From positions 1 to 10,938 of the forward strand of contig JASLCR010000090.1 in assembly GCA_030145955.1 (NCBI GenBank): 10,938 nt of DNA, read 5' to 3'. The position numbers and the translations under genes were made by a program. The notes below the pieces were generated by a model that saw nothing but the letters and a program-made list of their open reading frames with translations, was not told the DNA's origin and did not search any database. The DNA comes from Candidatus Saccharimonadales bacterium. GTDB taxonomy: Bacteria; Patescibacteriota; Saccharimonadia; Saccharimonadales; Saccharimonadaceae. Every line of letters begins with the position of its first letter. Within the stretch, counting starts at the first letter, position 1. This document shows, piece by piece, positions 1 through 6,594 of this stretch.

Positions 1-237
1 ATCCACAACAACGCCGAACATATTACCAAGTTTTGATTGCGTTGCTACAGCAACTCGCTGCGACTCCTTGCCAGTTAGCTGAACAATTGTGCCAATATCA
101 AGCGACTTATCGGCTGCATACCCCTGTACGCTACCGCCGCCATAATCTGCTTCCGCAAATACATGCGTAGGAGAAAGCACCGCAAGCAGCATGCCAATAC
201 CTGCCACTATGCCCAAAGCAATACGCGCACTTTTCAC
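1..237 (-). CDS. Secreted protein of unknown function, N-terminal part
   Basis: The first 79 codons of a minus-strand gene that leaves the window at its left edge, in frame to the last base. The start is a GTG at 237-235, preceded by the purine-rich Shine-Dalgarno AAGGGGAGA (256-248) ten bases upstream. The translation opens with a short basic stretch (VKSAR) and a hydrophobic core, then a likely signal peptidase I site around HVFA-EA (residues 25-28), so the product is probably exported. The mature part begins DYGGGSVQGYAADKSLDIGTIVQL and reaches FGVVVD at the edge. This Gly-rich opening followed by a short beta-rich stretch resembles uncharacterised exported proteins I associate with Saccharibacteria, but that is from memory. 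It is transcribed divergently from the surface-protein gene at 481. The coding call is solid; no function can be given. Confidence 0.75.
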   Translation of the reverse strand, partial: MKSARIALGIVAGIGMLLAVLSPTHVFAEADYGGGSVQGYAADKSLDIGTIVQLTGKESQRVAVATQSKLGNMFGVVVD

Positions 238-282
238 TGCCTTTTTGTCTCCCCTTATCTCCCTTAGTCGGTGCTTGGGCTC

Positions 283-291
283 ATTATAGCA
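283..291 (-). promoter_or_regulatory. Extended -10 promoter for the leftward secreted-protein gene
   Basis: On the minus strand 291-283 reads TGC-TATAAT, a perfect -10 with an extended -10 TG. No convincing -35 lies 17 bases upstream (AGTGAA), which is usual for extended -10 promoters. A start about seven bases downstream, near 276, gives a leader of roughly 40 nt containing the AAGGGGAGA ribosome site. Inferred from sequence only. Confidence 0.55.
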
Positions 292-357
292 TAGGCACTA
301 TGGCTTTCACTACGGACCATATCAATGCATAAACATAAACATTTATGTAGAAATCTA

Positions 358-387
358 TTGTCAGCCGCAAGCCGCTCATGCTAGAAT
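358..387 (+). promoter_or_regulatory. Sigma70-type promoter for the 481 surface-protein gene
   Basis: TTGTCA (358-363) and TAGAAT (382-387) are separated by 18 bases, each one mismatch from the sigma70 consensus. The predicted start near 394 gives a leader of about 87 nt for the gene at 481. That leader contains an AT-rich hairpin (434-460). Together with the opposing promoter at 283-291 this makes the 238-480 intergenic region a divergent promoter region. No other gene is seen there. Confidence 0.5.
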
Positions 388-433
388 AACGGCAAGCTTT
401 GATGAACCACCACACGTCACAGTGAAACAAATA

Positions 434-460
434 TTTTTTACTCTCGTAACAGAGAAAAAA
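434..460 (+). other. AT-rich hairpin in the 5' leader of the surface-protein gene
   Basis: TTTTTT, one bulged A, CTCT (441-444), a CGTAAC loop, then AGAG (451-454) and AAAAAA form an imperfect inverted repeat with four outer-loop and six A-T pairs. It ends 20 bases before the ATG at 481. It is not followed by a T-tract on the plus strand, so it does not look like a terminator in that direction. It may act as a leader stabilising structure or may be fortuitous. Confidence 0.3.
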
Positions 461-480
461 TAAAGAGAAACACAAAATAA

Positions 481-2376
481 ATGACAGTGTGGTTCCACCT
501 ACCCACCATTTTTAGGCAGCGTCGTATCCTGTGGACAGCAGGCCTTCTTGCGCTATGTGTTGCGTTAACTACAACGCTATTTTTGAGTATGCCAGCACAT
601 GGTGTAGAAGGTATCAATAAGACAATCGGCTTCCAGGGACGCCTCCAGAACGCCAGCGGCGGTATTGTTGCTGACGGCTTCTACAACATGCAGTTCAAGA
701 TCTACCAAGATGGTGCAGGTACAGCTGCAAGCAACCCAGGTGGTACGCTCAAATGGACTGAATCGTATGTCAACAACAACAGCAACAGTGGTGTTCGTGT
801 TAAAAATGGCTACTTCTCAGTTGACCTCGGCTCGCGTACGGCATTTGGTAATAACGTTGACTGGAATCAAGACACACTTTGGATATCAATGAATATCGCC
901 GGCTCAGATGCCGGCTGTACAAGTTTCAATACCTCGCCATGCGCAGCAGATGGCGAGATGCTTCCAATGAAACAGCTTACCGCCACGCCATTTGCGCTTA
1001 ATGCCGACAAGCTTGACGGCAAAGATGCCTCTGACTTTATTCAAAACCAAAATAGCCTTCAACAAACAGCCACTAACTTCTGGATTTCTGGTACTGGTCG
1101 TGCCGATACGCTTCTTCAGGCACCAGCTCTCGACACAGCAACCGGTGTCGCGCTCGATATCGGTACCACTAATGCCACGGCGATTAATCTCAATCAACAT
1201 GTCACCATTGCTGCTAATAAAGACCTTACCTTTAGTGCAGGATCGGGCAGCTTTGACCAGTCACTCAGCACTGGCACACTCAAGACAGGTACCGGTGCTG
1301 TGAGTCTTAACGGTGATACAACGGTGGCAAATGGTAAAATGCTCACTGTAAATGGCACCACGCTCATTAAGCCAGCAACTGGCTCGGCAAATGCTCTACA
1401 AGTGCAAAGTACAGCCGGAGACTCACTCTTTAACGTAGCAAGCAGTGGAAGCGGCCCAACTGTCACTATTGGTAATACAAATGCAAATGCCGGTTCGCTC
1501 GGTATTTCCGACGGCGCTGGCCATACGGCAGTTATTAGCTCATCAAATCTATCACAAGACCGTACCTATACACTGCCCGATGAAGACGGAACGGTTTGTC
1601 TTCAGAACAGTGCGAACTGTGGCTTCCTTCAAAATCAAAACAGCGCCAATCAGTCTGCTCATTTCCGTATTAGTGGCACCGGCAGTATTTCGTCTGACTC
1701 GACGAATGCATTCAACGTCCAAAATGCCAGTGGCACAAGCCAGCTCAATGTCGACAACGCCAACAACCGTGTAACCATTGGCACAAGTGACAGCACCGGC
1801 ACCACCCTGGTACTCGACACCAAGACAAGTGCTGGTGACCCAACGGGCGTGAATGGCGCCATGTACTACAGTAGCGACACAGGCCGGTTCCGATGCTATG
1901 AAGACGGCAAATGGAAAGACTGTATTACCCCGCTGCCAGTTTCTGCAACCGTGAGCACCGATGTCTCCAACTCAACAACCGACCCAATTGATGTCTCCGA
2001 CCTCTCGTTCTCACTCGACGCCAATACAAAGTACTACTACAAATTTGTAATCATTCACGAAGCTGCCGCCTCAACAACTGGTATCGGATTTGGTGTCACT
2101 ACCCCTACTGATCCAGAATCAAACCATTGGTGCGTCAACACTACCGCAACGCTCAGTGCAGCCACACCTGGCACCTGGGGCGCCTACTGTGGTACTGGCG
2201 ACGCGGCAACCACTACTACAGGCGTGCAAAACTCAAGTACCGCCTACACGTCAACCATGGAAGGCTACATCAAGACAGATGCAAAGGGAGATCTCAAGCT
2301 CCGCATGAAATCAGGAGATACTGCCGAGACAACCATCAAGGCCGGCTCATTCGGAATCTTACAGATCGTCCAGTGA
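481..2376 (+). CDS. Large secreted, repeat-rich surface/adhesin-like protein
   Basis: A 631-residue protein. Residues 17-37 form a hydrophobic signal or anchor segment after a basic N-region (FRQRR), with a plausible cleavage at AHG-VEG near 41. Residues 45-178 match a domain common in bacterial and CPR surface proteins: TIGFQGRL, then GFYNMQFKIYQDG, LKWTE, NGYFSVDLGS, ending LTATPFALNADKLDG. Residues 180-480 are low-complexity Thr/Ser/Gly/Asn beta-rich repeats, as in tail-fibre-like stalks. A segment beginning F(I/L)QNQNS and reaching ISGTG occurs twice (186-209 and 382-406). Residues 485-631 look like a C-terminal beta-sandwich, ending AGSFGILQ. Apart from one in the signal segment, every cysteine has a near partner (146/154, 373/380, 472/481, 551/570), suggesting small disulphide loops and an oxidising location. 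Weak AAAGAGAA ribosome site 12 bases before the ATG. It ends three bases from the convergent gene at 2380. An attachment role is inferred. Confidence 0.88.
   Translation: MTVWFHLPTIFRQRRILWTAGLLALCVALTTTLFLSMPAHGVEGINKTIGFQGRLQNASGGIVADGFYNMQFKIYQDGAGTAASNPGGTLKWTESYVNNNSNSGVRVKNGYFSVDLGSRTAFGNNVDWNQDTLWISMNIAGSDAGCTSFNTSPCAADGEMLPMKQLTATPFALNADKLDGKDASDFIQNQNSLQQTATNFWISGTGRADTLLQAPALDTATGVALDIGTTNATAINLNQHVTIAANKDLTFSAGSGSFDQSLSTGTLKTGTGAVSLNGDTTVANGKMLTVNGTTLIKPATGSANALQVQSTAGDSLFNVASSGSGPTVTIGNTNANAGSLGISDGAGHTAVISSSNLSQDRTYTLPDEDGTVCLQNSANCGFLQNQNSANQSAHFRISGTGSISSDSTNAFNVQNASGTSQLNVDNANNRVTIGTSDSTGTTLVLDTKTSAGDPTGVNGAMYYSSDTGRFRCYEDGKWKDCITPLPVSATVSTDVSNSTTDPIDVSDLSFSLDANTKYYYKFVIIHEAAASTTGIGFGVTTPTDPESNHWCVNTTATLSAATPGTWGAYCGTGDAATTTTGVQNSSTAYTSTMEGYIKTDAKGDLKLRMKSGDTAETTIKAGSFGILQIVQ
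1036..1107 (+). repeat. Intragenic repeat copy 1 (QNQNS...ISGTG segment)
   Basis: Codes for residues 186-209 of the surface protein: FIQNQNS, then a short spacer and FWISGTG. The second copy is at 1624-1698. It is conserved in protein but only partly in DNA, so it is an old domain-level duplication that probably marks the start of successive stalk modules. Confidence 0.55.
1624..1698 (+). repeat. Intragenic repeat copy 2 (QNQNS...ISGTG segment)
   Basis: Codes for residues 382-406 of the surface protein: FLQNQNS, a spacer and FRISGTG, matching copy 1 at 1036-1107. It directly follows the CLQNSANC disulphide-like loop at residues 373-380, which itself echoes the QNS wording. Confidence 0.55.
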
Positions 2377-2393
2377 TAGCTAGTTCACTTTTT
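2372..2393 (+). terminator. Weak intrinsic terminator at the end of the surface-protein gene
   Basis: AGTGA (2372-2376) pairs with TCACT (2385-2389) across an 8-base loop and is followed by a run of T to 2393. The stem is only five base pairs and overlaps the TGA stop and the end of the convergent gene. It could end plus-strand transcription between these two genes, but the structure is weak. Confidence 0.3.
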
Positions 2394-3003
2394 CGAGACT
2401 ATCGGCTAACGAGCGAATTGTTGAGGCATCAACCTTTTTTGGTGACGTTAAGAATATCAACGTACTTCCCATATCAAGAAGATATTTTGTTGAGCTTTCC
2501 GTACTGAGATTGTACAATGTGCCAACTTTTACAGAGGTACCGTTAATTGAGCCACCCTCTACCATTTTCGACATATTAAAGCCTGTTGGCCATGGCTGTA
2601 CAGTTACTGTAATCGCTGAATTTGCCTTCTCATTCGCAAGGGTATAGATTAGCACGCCATTATTGATGTTTGTTGCATCTTTTTTAACCGTGTACCCCTC
2701 GGGCAGAGTGCTCGGCGCATATACTGGAAATGTTGCTTGTGCGACTACTGCACTATCAAGTATCGGTTGGTTGAAGGCTGTATTATATGCGTAAACTCCA
2801 CCGATAATAGCAAGCAATACGGTAGCACCAGCAATAACGTACAACTTTTTCGTCTTGCCTGCGTGCTTGCGCTTCTTTTTTGCCAGTGGATGATCCACTT
2901 CCATTACACGAGGCTGCGCTTTGGGCACTTGGGCACTGCGCGGCGTATTTGGTCGGCCTGATGGTCGAACGAAATCGGAGATAGACGGAGGAGTATTATT
3001 CAC
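2380..3003 (-). CDS. Bitopic membrane protein with DUF4367-like extracytoplasmic domain
   Basis: About 207 residues. The N-terminal 50 residues are Pro/Arg/Lys-rich and end in a strongly basic patch (AKKKRKHAGKTKK), followed by one membrane span (about 54-73), giving an N-in, C-out topology. The outer domain (about 92-207) starts FPVYAPSTLPEGYTV and ends with LIFLTSPKKVDASTIRSLADSLEKV. The LP.GY opening and the final helix ending in SL resemble DUF4367-type domains of anti-sigma-like and lipoprotein-associated Gram-positive proteins; this is a fold-level resemblance only. The start is GTG at 3003 or the adjacent TTG at 3006. Neither has a Shine-Dalgarno, and the upstream gene stops 11 bases away, so translational coupling is likely. 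It is second in a two-gene unit with the protein at 3590-3015 and converges on the surface-protein gene with a 3-bp gap. Function unknown. Confidence 0.82.
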   Translation of the reverse strand: MNNTPPSISDFVRPSGRPNTPRSAQVPKAQPRVMEVDHPLAKKKRKHAGKTKKLYVIAGATVLLAIIGGVYAYNTAFNQPILDSAVVAQATFPVYAPSTLPEGYTVKKDATNINNGVLIYTLANEKANSAITVTVQPWPTGFNMSKMVEGGSINGTSVKVGTLYNLSTESSTKYLLDMGSTLIFLTSPKKVDASTIRSLADSLEKVN

Positions 3004-3014
3004 CAACGAATTGA

Positions 3015-3590
3015 TTAGTTTTTATACTTGTTGATTGTCTCTGAAACTTTACTGTTTGGTTTTAGATTTTCGTAAAAGAGAACCTGGTCTTTAGAGATGA
3101 TCATTTCGTCCTCTGGACCATGAATTTCATTACCAAGCTTAATCAGCTGTACGTCACTGTTTTGCTTTGCAGCGTTTTGTGGATTCTTTGCGCTGTCATC
3201 ACCAGCTGCTTGTAAATAGAAAATATCAGTTAGCTTGAGATAATCTTGGTTAACAGACTGCAGCTTACCAAAATAGACTTGGCCGTTCGTAAAGAACACC
3301 GCCTGGTATTTACTACTATCAACTACAATACTTGCGGAAGGTGCCTTCTGAAGATTCATCCATGCAAAGCAACTTACTATCGCTACTACAACCACTGCTG
3401 CTGCAATAACAACCGGCCAAACAAAGCGCTTCGAGCTTTTCTCCTGCTTTGGTGAGCTATGTATAGGCCGCGGCACGGCACTTGGCGCCTCGACTGATGA
3501 TTCCTCGGGCTGTCGACGCACCGGCTCTGGTCGAGTCACAACCGCTCGCCTGTCCCCCTGCTGATTAACACGAAACGGTCCCCCACTCAT
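3015..3590 (-). CDS. Bitopic membrane protein with conserved NGQVYFGKL motif
   Basis: A 191-residue protein. The first 55 residues are a Pro/Arg/Gln-rich cytoplasmic tail, residues 57-78 are a membrane span, and the C-terminal 110 residues lie outside. The outer part starts SSKYQAVFFTNGQVYFGKLQSVNQDYLKLTDIFYL. This wording I recognise as recurring in uncharacterised CPR/Saccharibacteria membrane proteins; the role is unknown. I choose ATG 3590 over the in-frame TTG at 3614. GGAGAA sits 11 bases before the ATG, and the predicted transcription start near 3622 would leave the TTG only eight bases of leader. It is the first gene of a two-gene unit with the DUF4367-like protein 11 bp downstream. 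Both have the same single-span layout, so they may form one envelope complex (inference). Confidence 0.82.
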   Translation of the reverse strand: MSGGPFRVNQQGDRRAVVTRPEPVRRQPEESSVEAPSAVPRPIHSSPKQEKSSKRFVWPVVIAAAVVVVAIVSCFAWMNLQKAPSASIVVDSSKYQAVFFTNGQVYFGKLQSVNQDYLKLTDIFYLQAAGDDSAKNPQNAAKQNSDVQLIKLGNEIHGPEDEMIISKDQVLFYENLKPNSKVSETINKYKN

Positions 3591-3628
3591 GCCTCTGTTT
3601 TCTCCATTCTCCAAATTTTACTTTTCTC

Positions 3629-3658
3629 ATCATAGCATAAGAAGCACGCGAGCAGCAA
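3629..3658 (-). promoter_or_regulatory. Sigma70-type promoter of the two-gene membrane-protein unit
   Basis: Minus-strand TTGCTG (3658-3653) and TATGAT (3634-3629) are 18 bases apart, and the -10 has an extended TGC just before it. It lies entirely in the short gap between the stop of the winged-helix gene (3663) and the membrane-protein start, so the two-gene unit probably has its own transcript. Confidence 0.5.
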
Positions 3659-3662
3659 TTAG

Positions 3663-4103
3663 CTACTCGGTTGGTTCAGTAAGTAGTACGCTAAGACTCT
3701 CTTTAATAAGATTCTCAACATCTGTCCCACTTGGCACTGCAATATTAAATGCCCGAGTAAAATCATCACGGCCATCCTTGCCCTGCTCAACACCTTCCAC
3801 CATATCAATACCAAGATCGGTCAGCCGAATGCCTACATAAATTTTTGTGCCACCTGTTGCACGTTCACGAGAACCAATGTAGCCTTTGTCGATAAGGAAA
3901 GAAAATGCGTTATAAATATCCGATGAAGACGGATTAATACGCAAAAGGTCTCCGGTTAACCACTTCTTGTCGCTCGTCACCGACATACGACCGTCTTTTT
4001 TCTCCACAAAGCCAAGTTGTCGGTACGGCATGCTCGCCGGTACGGTACGATGAAGCTGATAAAAGTAAAGAAGTACTTTCCCGGCTGTTTCTTTAATCGT
4101 CAC
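3663..4103 (-). CDS. Winged-helix-like protein, possible regulator
   Basis: A 146-residue soluble protein without signal or membrane segments. Residues 58-75 (SSSDIYNAFSFLIDKGYI) look like a recognition helix, and the following GSRERATGGTKIYVGIRLTDLGIDMVEGV looks like a beta-hairpin wing ending in a T..G helix. This order is seen in YjcQ-like and other small winged-helix proteins. The N-terminal 40 residues are compatible with the first helices of such a domain. A short C-terminal helix (127-142) could mediate dimerisation. GTG start at 4103 with AGAGGGAT about seven bases upstream. It has its own extended -10 promoter at 4200-4192. DNA binding is inferred from pattern alone; no target is evident. 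Confidence 0.78.
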   Translation of the reverse strand: MTIKETAGKVLLYFYQLHRTVPASMPYRQLGFVEKKDGRMSVTSDKKWLTGDLLRINPSSSDIYNAFSFLIDKGYIGSRERATGGTKIYVGIRLTDLGIDMVEGVEQGKDGRDDFTRAFNIAVPSGTDVENLIKESLSVLLTEPTE

Positions 4104-4191
4104 GCTTATCCCTCTGCCTTCATAATTGCCCTGAGCTTAAAGCGCACCTCTTGCACGCTGCCCCACCTGCCTCAGATTGTTTAATTTCATT

Positions 4192-4200
4192 AGTATAACA
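4192..4200 (-). promoter_or_regulatory. Extended -10 promoter of the winged-helix-like gene
   Basis: The minus strand reads TG-T-TATACT from 4200 to 4192, an extended -10 one base from consensus, without a clear -35. The predicted start near 4185 gives a leader of about 80 nt to the GTG at 4103. The 4104-4288 gap otherwise contains only the hairpin at 4240-4266. Confidence 0.45.
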
Positions 4201-4239
4201 CCTTTACTGTAAGTATATACCAGTGGTCGTAAAATATGC

Positions 4240-4266
4240 AAAAAGCCACCGACTTCGATGGCTTTT
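4240..4266 (-). terminator. Intrinsic terminator, symmetrical hairpin
   Basis: AAAAGCCA and TGGCTTTT form an eight-pair stem, extended by a mismatch and two more pairs around a short loop (ACTT on the plus strand). It has A-tract and T-tract flanks on both strands, so it can act in both directions. On the minus strand it starts 22 bases after the stop of the small acidic gene at 4289 and separates that transcript from the winged-helix gene. Confidence 0.75.
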
Positions 4267-4288
4267 CTGGCATGTAGATTTATCAAGA

Positions 4289-4567
4289 CTAGAAGTCGCT
4301 ATGCTGATCAGGGTCGTCTAAATTTGGATTAAAGCCTATACCGTAAACCCATCCATCCTCATCTGCAACCTCACCCGCATTTACCAATGTAGCAACATGA
4401 TTATTGACTTCAATGATTTTTGCATCAATCGCTTCCTGAGTGGCGCCACTTTGCACAAGTGCTTTATACTCGGCTGCTAATCGACGCTGCTCATCCCATA
4501 AGCTTTCGTCACTTTCATCTAGGAAAATTTCTTCTTGCTTTGACCCTTTAGGAGCTTCATATTTCAT
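4289..4567 (-). CDS. Small acidic soluble protein, unknown function
   Basis: A 92-residue, strongly acidic protein with no signal or membrane segment. Residues about 20-66 look like one or two amphipathic helices (LWDEQRRLAAEYKALVQ and QEAIDAKIIEVNNHVATLV). The tail is Gly/Asn/Asp-rich (WVYGIGFNPNLDDPDQHSDF). I do not recognise a family. The ATG at 4567 has no Shine-Dalgarno. It starts seven bases after a perfect -10, so the transcript probably begins at or within a few bases of the ATG. The gene is monocistronic, framed by that consensus promoter and the terminator at 4240-4266, which suggests strong expression. Confidence 0.78.
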   Translation of the reverse strand: MKYEAPKGSKQEEIFLDESDESLWDEQRRLAAEYKALVQSGATQEAIDAKIIEVNNHVATLVNAGEVADEDGWVYGIGFNPNLDDPDQHSDF

Positions 4568-4574
4568 GTTTTAA

Positions 4575-4603
4575 ATTATACTATTAATTATTAACAATGT
4601 CAA
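4575..4603 (-). promoter_or_regulatory. Perfect consensus sigma70 promoter driving a leaderless transcript
   Basis: Minus-strand TTGACA (4603-4598), a 17-base spacer and TATAAT (4580-4575) match the ideal sigma70 promoter at all twelve positions. Seven bases separate the -10 from the ATG at 4567. The -35 lies within a tandem TGACAT duplication (4608-4597), next to the palindrome GTCATGAC (4605-4612), which might form an operator. Confidence 0.85.
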
Positions 4604-4621
4604 TGTCATGACGGCTACCCC

Positions 4622-5698
4622 TCATTTAGCTTGACGGCTCTTGATGCGTCTAACAGGTCGGCCGCCATCCATCAGTATCATCTCGACAATAGGCTCAAGC
4701 ATGATAATAAAAATCAGCCAGTGCATGAAACTTTTTTCCTCAATTTCCGTAAATCCAAATATCGCAATAAGACTAATGAAGTATGCGCTCAACATATACA
4801 GCTGTGGGATGAAGTCACCTTTACGAAGTCGGCGAAATGAGAGCCAGAGCCCAAATGTTCCAGCAGCAATCAGTACCCAACTCACTAGCTCATCGCGAGT
4901 AGGGTAGCCAAAAAACGCATACGAATAAAAGGATACTGTCATTACTTCAAAGTGGGAATACTTTTGTGCCCACTGCTTCCAAGTTTTCTTTTCACCGAAC
5001 CTTTTAGCGATGTAGTTGTCCCAGCGTTGATCAAACCTTTTACCATCAAGTTGTTGCCATTCTTCCAGAGTGAGCGGATCGGCAAGATTTGCGATCGCTC
5101 CACGCATGCCACCGAAATTAACAGGCCGTGGGAAGAACTTAGACAAAAGTCGGATATCCACATCGACTTGCTTAAAATCAAGATCGTTTTTATATACATC
5201 TGTTTCGTAATCTACATAACGAAGCGCTCTCTTGCTCTGAAATGTATCGAGTGTGTAAAAAGCTGCATACAACGTAGCTTTCGGTGCTTTATATAGCAGC
5301 TCTATAGCCTGAATTCGATTATTGGCTATCGTGTACATCGATGCAATCTGCCCATTACATAGCCCTATCAAAATCGCCACTAACCGCTCTGCCAACTGAG
5401 AAGAAGAGAGCTTGAGTTCTTTGTAATCGATGTCAATAGGATAATCTGAACCTGTCGTTAGCATTATGGCTGAAGGATAGAATTCGCATGAAAATAATAA
5501 ATCATCTTTGTGGTGTGGTCTGGCCATTTCTACCACAGCAAATGGAACTGATTCATCGGTGTCATCATCCAATACATGCTGCAATGCATCCTCATTGATA
5601 TGTAGATTCTGCTTCGACAAAGGATACTTATTGATTGCCTCGATTTTCTTTTTAAACTCAGTAAAGAAATCAAGTGGATTAAACTTTTGCGTTACCAT
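4622..5698 (-). CDS. Membrane protein with large N-terminal domain and three C-terminal TM segments
   Basis: A 358-residue protein with no signal peptide. Residues 1-265 are soluble, probably cytoplasmic, with mixed alpha/beta character and a Trp/Lys-rich stretch before the membrane (WKQWAQKYSHFEV, 240-252). Three likely spans are at about 271-288, 297-316 and 324-343, and the tail is basic (RPVRRIKSRQAK). I do not recognise a family. ATG 5698 is chosen over the in-frame TTG at 5725 because a TATAAT -10 at 5714-5709 lies between them. From the ATG the gene would be transcribed with a leader of only a few bases and no Shine-Dalgarno. It follows the RHS cassette on the same strand after a 125-bp gap but seems to have its own promoter. 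Function unknown. Confidence 0.8.
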   Translation of the reverse strand: MVTQKFNPLDFFTEFKKKIEAINKYPLSKQNLHINEDALQHVLDDDTDESVPFAVVEMARPHHKDDLLFSCEFYPSAIMLTTGSDYPIDIDYKELKLSSSQLAERLVAILIGLCNGQIASMYTIANNRIQAIELLYKAPKATLYAAFYTLDTFQSKRALRYVDYETDVYKNDLDFKQVDVDIRLLSKFFPRPVNFGGMRGAIANLADPLTLEEWQQLDGKRFDQRWDNYIAKRFGEKKTWKQWAQKYSHFEVMTVSFYSYAFFGYPTRDELVSWVLIAAGTFGLWLSFRRLRKGDFIPQLYMLSAYFISLIAIFGFTEIEEKSFMHWLIFIIMLEPIVEMILMDGGRPVRRIKSRQAK

Positions 5699-5708
5699 AA
5701 TTAATCGA

Positions 5709-5714
5709 ATTATA
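5709..5714 (-). promoter_or_regulatory. -10 element of a near-leaderless promoter
   Basis: A perfect TATAAT on the minus strand (5714-5709) ends ten bases before the ATG at 5698. No good -35 is seen at 17-18 bases (AGCAAA) and there is no extended TG. A transcript from it would start about three bases before the ATG. The rest of the 5726-5823 gap shows no convincing terminator for the upstream cassette. Confidence 0.4.
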
Positions 5715-5823
5715 CCGTACCTCAAAGAATGTTTGCTAATAATTACGCTACCAAGGAAGCTATTTATACTTTACACAAGGAACATCATTGTATACCTTGG
5801 AGCCCTGAGCTAATGATTTGCAA

Positions 5824-6594
5824 TTAAAGTTTTTGCAGCTCTTCAACGACTTTATTTTGCCGCATACGAATATCTTCGCATTTATCGTAACGCTCTCCGT
5901 AGTCGGCCTCATTATCTTCCGTCAAATCACCAGGAAAGTCGGCTTCAAGCTGCTTCATGCATTTCTCGTGATCTTTATACAGTCTTTCTGACTCTGCTGA
6001 CTTTTCGGTAATCATCTCAATATCATCCCCATTAAGACTGATTGATGTTGCCACCGAGACCATGGTCAACACGCCACCAACTACAAAGGACAGACATATG
6101 ACTACTATAGATAGTGTAATAAATCGTTTGGTGGGTGCCGCATTTTTCTCGCCTTTCTTGGTACGATTCAGCCAGTACTGCTGGGCAAACAATGTCACTA
6201 CACCGAGAAAAATCCAGTACAGCATTGTCCAGATATACGGGAACTTCCCATGCGTTGCCACCTCGACCGCCTTACCAAAGCAATGCATCCACCATAAGCT
6301 AATAGCAAATGCCACTAAAGAGCCTATTGAGAACACAAGCATAGATAGCAGCAAGCTTACCACCTCATCGAGCCCAATGAATCTACCAACAAGTATAGTT
6401 GCGAGCATCCCGGTGATAGTAAGGACGATCGGTATAACTAGCCAAAGCCAATGAGGAATTACAACCTTTGTGTGTCGCATCAGCTCAGTGCGTCGCTTTG
6501 CCATCCAGACAATGGAATATATTCCGAGAGTTATAACGTATAACCCTACCATCTTCCATACACTAATCTTTTTCATATTGAACTCGCTCTGCAT
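5824..6594 (-). CDS. DUF4234-like five-span membrane protein with acidic extracytoplasmic tail
   Basis: Up to 256 residues. The opening SVWKMVGLYVITLGIYSIVWMAKRRTEL (11-38) matches the first hairpin of DUF4234-type proteins (TLGIY..VW motif). Likely spans are about 12-31, 48-70, 80-102, 118-137 and 157-182. An odd number puts the 70-residue tail outside if the N-terminus is inside. That tail is highly charged and helical, with two cysteines (212, 239) that could pin a helical hairpin. The start is ATG 6594, or ATG 6576 (M7), which lies nearer the membrane segment. Either overlaps the candidate immunity gene (by 32 or 14 bases), indicating translational coupling. As the last gene of the RHS cassette it could help toxin export or self-protection, but DUF4234 has no defined biochemical role, so this is context inference only. 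Confidence 0.82.
   Translation of the reverse strand: MQSEFNMKKISVWKMVGLYVITLGIYSIVWMAKRRTELMRHTKVVIPHWLWLVIPIVLTITGMLATILVGRFIGLDEVVSLLLSMLVFSIGSLVAFAISLWWMHCFGKAVEVATHGKFPYIWTMLYWIFLGVVTLFAQQYWLNRTKKGEKNAAPTKRFITLSIVVICLSFVVGGVLTMVSVATSISLNGDDIEMITEKSAESERLYKDHEKCMKQLEADFPGDLTEDNEADYGERYDKCEDIRMRQNKVVEELQKL

Noticed and set aside
284..475. 63-codon minus-strand open frame in the divergent intergenic region
   Set aside because: It covers both predicted promoters and the leader hairpin, has aromatic/Cys-rich random-like composition and no ribosome site.
904..1466. Minus-strand open frames inside the surface-protein gene
   Set aside because: Antisense shadows of a repetitive Thr/Ser/Gly-rich gene, with no start signals or recognisable protein features.
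3591..3614. TTG 3614 as start of the 3015 gene
   Set aside because: No Shine-Dalgarno precedes it and the predicted transcript starts only about eight bases upstream. ATG 3590 has GGAGAA in front of it.
5699..5725. TTG 5725 as start of the 4622 gene
   Set aside because: It would place a perfect TATAAT within the coding region and adds nine hydrophobic residues of no family value. ATG 5698 is preferred.
5751..5800. Inverted repeat CCAAGG...CCTTGG as a terminator of the RHS cassette
   Set aside because: The arms are six bases with a 38-base loop and there is no T-tract, so it is not a convincing terminator.
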